A DNA stretch of 64,000 nucleotides from the NCBI GenBank assembly GCA_913060975.1, contig CAJXVC010000010.1, positions 90,909 to 154,908 on the forward strand, written 5' to 3'. The position numbers were made by a program, and so were the translations under genes. The stretch comes from an uncultured Gammaproteobacteria bacterium (GTDB lineage Bacteria > Pseudomonadota > Gammaproteobacteria > Pseudomonadales > Pseudohongiellaceae). Positions 62,628 to 64,000 of the stretch are shown here, piece after piece. The notes beneath the pieces are model-generated. The model did not search any database. It had not been told where the DNA came from and saw only the letters and a list, made by a program, of their open reading frames with translations. Numbering within the stretch: position 1 is the stretch's first letter; each line of letters starts with the position of its first letter.

Positions 62628-63577
62628 TGCTCAATCTTTTCCAACCAGATTTTTTGATCGACGCCAAGCATGGGTCGCCAGCTTTCCAGGAAGTCATTGC
62701 CGAGGGACTTTAGCGCCTGTGGGCTATTAGCCAGGTGTTCAACCAGCAGCCAGATTTCCCATGGTGACTGCAGTGACCACGCAGCTGAACCAATGAGACA
62801 GTTTGGCAACCGGTAGTGAAAAGTTGGCCGCGACTTGATGCGGTCGTCATCCACGGCAGCTTCAACCCGGGCTTTGTCGAGTAGTGCGAAAAGTGGCAGC
62901 ATGTCCAGCGCGCGGTTACGGGTTGCGTTGTACTGCAAGTAATCGTCCATGAGTTCAGCAAGAGTTGGTTTAGTGCGACTCAATACTACCTGTAAATATT
63001 TGTTGGGAAACAGATCGACATAGGGTGTGACACGTCGTGACAGATTCACTTCATGTATGTTGTGAAGCCACCATTGCAATAAAGCGAAGGCTTTCAGGTA
63101 GCGGTCGATGGTTGCCGCACTGGTATCCGGTAACGCGGTATTAATGTGCAGTCCAAAAGCGGCGAAGATTGATTCGTCGGTGCCTTTCGCACCAGCGGCG
63201 TATAGCGCGTCGATTAACGGATCGAGTTTGTGTATTTCGTTCATGGGTATTGGCGGGCATACGACTTCTATGGGCACAACGAGGCTGGCGACATCACGCA
63301 GCAGGGGCAGGTGGCCGCCTTTTGGTGTACCTTCAGCTTCTTTTTTCAAATACTCCCAGTCGACCTCGACAAAAAATTCGCCCAGGCCATCTACCGCGAT
63401 CGTGTGTTGTGCCTCGGTGCTGTCCACAATGGCACCATGCAACGTGGATTGCAGCGCTTTGCTGGTTTGCTCCAGCGTCAGCCCCGAAAACTCCAGCTCG
63501 AATCCCACGGTCCGGATATTGCCATCCTGATCAAGGGTGGGAATGGTGGGGCTGGATTGAATGCGTGATTGGATAAT
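62600..63577 (-). CDS. Putative amidoligase (Amidoligase_2, COOH-NH2 ligase superfamily)
   Basis: 302 residues from GTG 63508, or about 325 if translation starts at ATT 63577. The ATP-grasp-like GCS/glutamine-synthetase-type fold signatures are the first strand TVGFELEF (two acidic metal ligands), FFVEVDWEYL, PIEVVCPPIPM, FAAFGLHINTALP (His-x-Asn) and RRVTPYVDLFPNKYLQ. It should form an amide bond between a carboxylate and an amine using ATP. GTG 63508 would start inside the first conserved strand. The frame is open for 23 more codons with sensible sequence (SSPTIPTLDQDGNIRT) but offers no ATG/GTG/TTG, while GAGG lies five bases before ATT 63577. Confidence 0.82.
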   Translation of the reverse strand: MIQSRIQSSPTIPTLDQDGNIRTVGFELEFSGLTLEQTSKALQSTLHGAIVDSTEAQHTIAVDGLGEFFVEVDWEYLKKEAEGTPKGGHLPLLRDVASLVVPIEVVCPPIPMNEIHKLDPLIDALYAAGAKGTDESIFAAFGLHINTALPDTSAATIDRYLKAFALLQWWLHNIHEVNLSRRVTPYVDLFPNKYLQVVLSRTKPTLAELMDDYLQYNATRNRALDMLPLFALLDKARVEAAVDDDRIKSRPTFHYRLPNCLIGSAAWSLQSPWEIWLLVEHLANSPQALKSLGNDFLESWRPMLGVDQKIWLEKIEQWLTSQKLV

Positions 63578-63588
63578 ACTCGCCTCAA
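63572..63588 (-). promoter_or_regulatory. Ribosome-binding site and possible AUU start of the amidoligase
   Basis: On the minus strand TTTGAGGCGAGTATTATC places GAGG five bases ahead of an in-frame ATT (63577). No standard start codon exists between the upstream stop (63605-63607) and GTG 63508. Confidence 0.4.
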
Positions 63589-63607
63589 ATGTTGAATTAA
63601 CTGGTTA

Positions 63608-63818
63608 ATAGCCTAACACATTGAATTAGTGAGCAAGGGGCGTTTGCGCACAGCGCTCTATGACATGCGATGAGTGTCTGCTGTTGGCAGGGTCGATACG
63701 AGTGTGACTGGGAGCCTAAGGATAGCCTGAATGAGGGACTGGAAGAGAGCTTGAATTAGCGAGCAGGAAGTAACGTGGTTGGGTTATACAACGGTGACCT
63801 GGTCAGTCGCGTTTCGCG
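63608..63818. other. Intergenic region with a 17-base direct repeat
   Basis: TTGAATTAGTGAGCAAGG at 63621-63638 and TTGAATTAGCGAGCAGG at 63751-63767 are near-identical direct repeats 130 bases apart. The segment also holds the amidoligase promoter region. No ORF supported. Confidence 0.45.
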
Positions 63819-63950
63819 TTAAAAGGATTCAGTTAGTCGCAGCTCAATAGTGTCAGTCTTGTCTCCAAACAGATCGGGAATCTCGGTTTTTGCAGGCTTG
63901 GGCTTCAGCGTGTCGAGTTTCAACCAGTCGGTGGCGGCCCAAAGATGTCT
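63819..63950 (-). pseudogene. C-terminal remnant of an unidentified gene
   Basis: Minus-strand frame ending in TAA at 63819-63821 with good coding character: WAATDWLKLDTLKPKPAK, then TEIPDLFGDKTDTIELRL and ESF at the end. The frame stops 5' at a TAA (63972-63974), about 50 codons in, and the last plausible coding residue coincides with the start of a possible insertion-sequence end. It looks like a gene whose 5' part was cut off. The family cannot be named from so short a piece. Confidence 0.45.
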
Positions 63951-64000
63951 TGTCCTGAAATAGGTTGACACTTATTTCGAAGAAAACGCCCGATGTACTG
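63951..64000. mobile_element. Possible insertion-sequence end
   Basis: From about 63948 the sequence TGTCTTGTCCTGAAATAGG-TTGACA has the TG-initial, A/T-and-TGTCC-rich look of a terminal inverted repeat of IS3-like elements, and the neighbouring reading frame is disrupted exactly here. The other end and any transposase lie outside the window, so this is only suggestive. Confidence 0.3.

Overview
The window is a chromosomal segment of a Gram-negative, aerobic, heterotrophic gammaproteobacterium. This rests on Mpl beside a UbiX gene, divergent tesA/ybbA-ybbP, PdxH and PdxJ, TrhO, YqaA, DUF3014 and DUF2390 proteins, two TonB-dependent receptors and lipoprotein/Sec signals. Base composition looks close to half G+C throughout. 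The gene mix resembles marine Pseudomonadales/Cellvibrionales-type bacteria, but I cannot fix the genus. Gene density is high, in short operons. I saw no rRNA, tRNA, CRISPR array or prophage.

Layout. 1-3.05 kb: the 3' part of a TonB receptor gene, a lipoprotein with a two-lobed CbiX-type chelatase fold, then a clear terminator. 3.3-10.3 kb: hot-dog thioesterase, a YyaL-type protein fused to a DsbD-alpha-like domain, a PhyH oxygenase, CobB sirtuin, and the overlapping bcp / YbfF-like esterase / pdxJ run. 10.4-16.9 kb: a secreted protein with a 12-bp minisatellite in front of its signal sequence, an MFS carrier, tesA and ybbA-ybbP. 17-24.6 kb: fructosamine kinase, MORN protein, pdxH, PPi-type phosphofructokinase, ubiX, a DUF2390 protein, mpl and a Lon-substrate-binding-domain protein. 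24.6-35.8 kb: a secreted trypsin-like protease, AsmA-like and ElyC-like envelope proteins, Prx5-type peroxiredoxin, dienelactone hydrolase, DASS anion symporter, diguanylate cyclase, NudL-type Nudix enzyme, nitronate monooxygenase, SDR and a secreted hydrolase.

35.8-43.7 kb is mostly minus-strand: an overlapping sulfotransferase / GT4 glycosyltransferase / DUF2334 deacetylase operon (probably a sulfated surface glycoconjugate), an aldehyde dehydrogenase-VOC pair, a lone NlpC/P60-like hydrolase on the plus strand, and a GST followed by an S41-like protein that has lost its catalytic serine. 43.8-51.7 kb is exported: a secreted protein of unknown role, a soluble PQQ dehydrogenase, an M28 peptidase and a second TonB receptor. 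52.2-56.5 kb: a TPR protein, DUF3014 protein and two rhodanese-superfamily enzymes (SseA, TrhO). 56.5-59.6 kb: an operon of carbamate kinase, isochorismatase-type amidohydrolase and succinate-semialdehyde-type dehydrogenase, which could release and use carbamate. 60.2-61.3 kb: two small stress-type proteins. 61.5-63.6 kb: an amidoligase / class-I glutamine-amidotransferase-like hydrolase / YqaA operon, the best candidate for an uncharacterised biosynthetic system. At the right edge a gene remnant abuts what may be an insertion-sequence end.

The observations I rate highest are the amidoligase operon and its possible AUU start, a structured minus-strand RNA ending in a strong terminator at 3.73-3.83 kb, the YyaL-DsbD-alpha fusion, the TonB/chelatase-lipoprotein pair, the sulfotransferase operon, and the recurrence of 12-bp tandem repeats at four loci.
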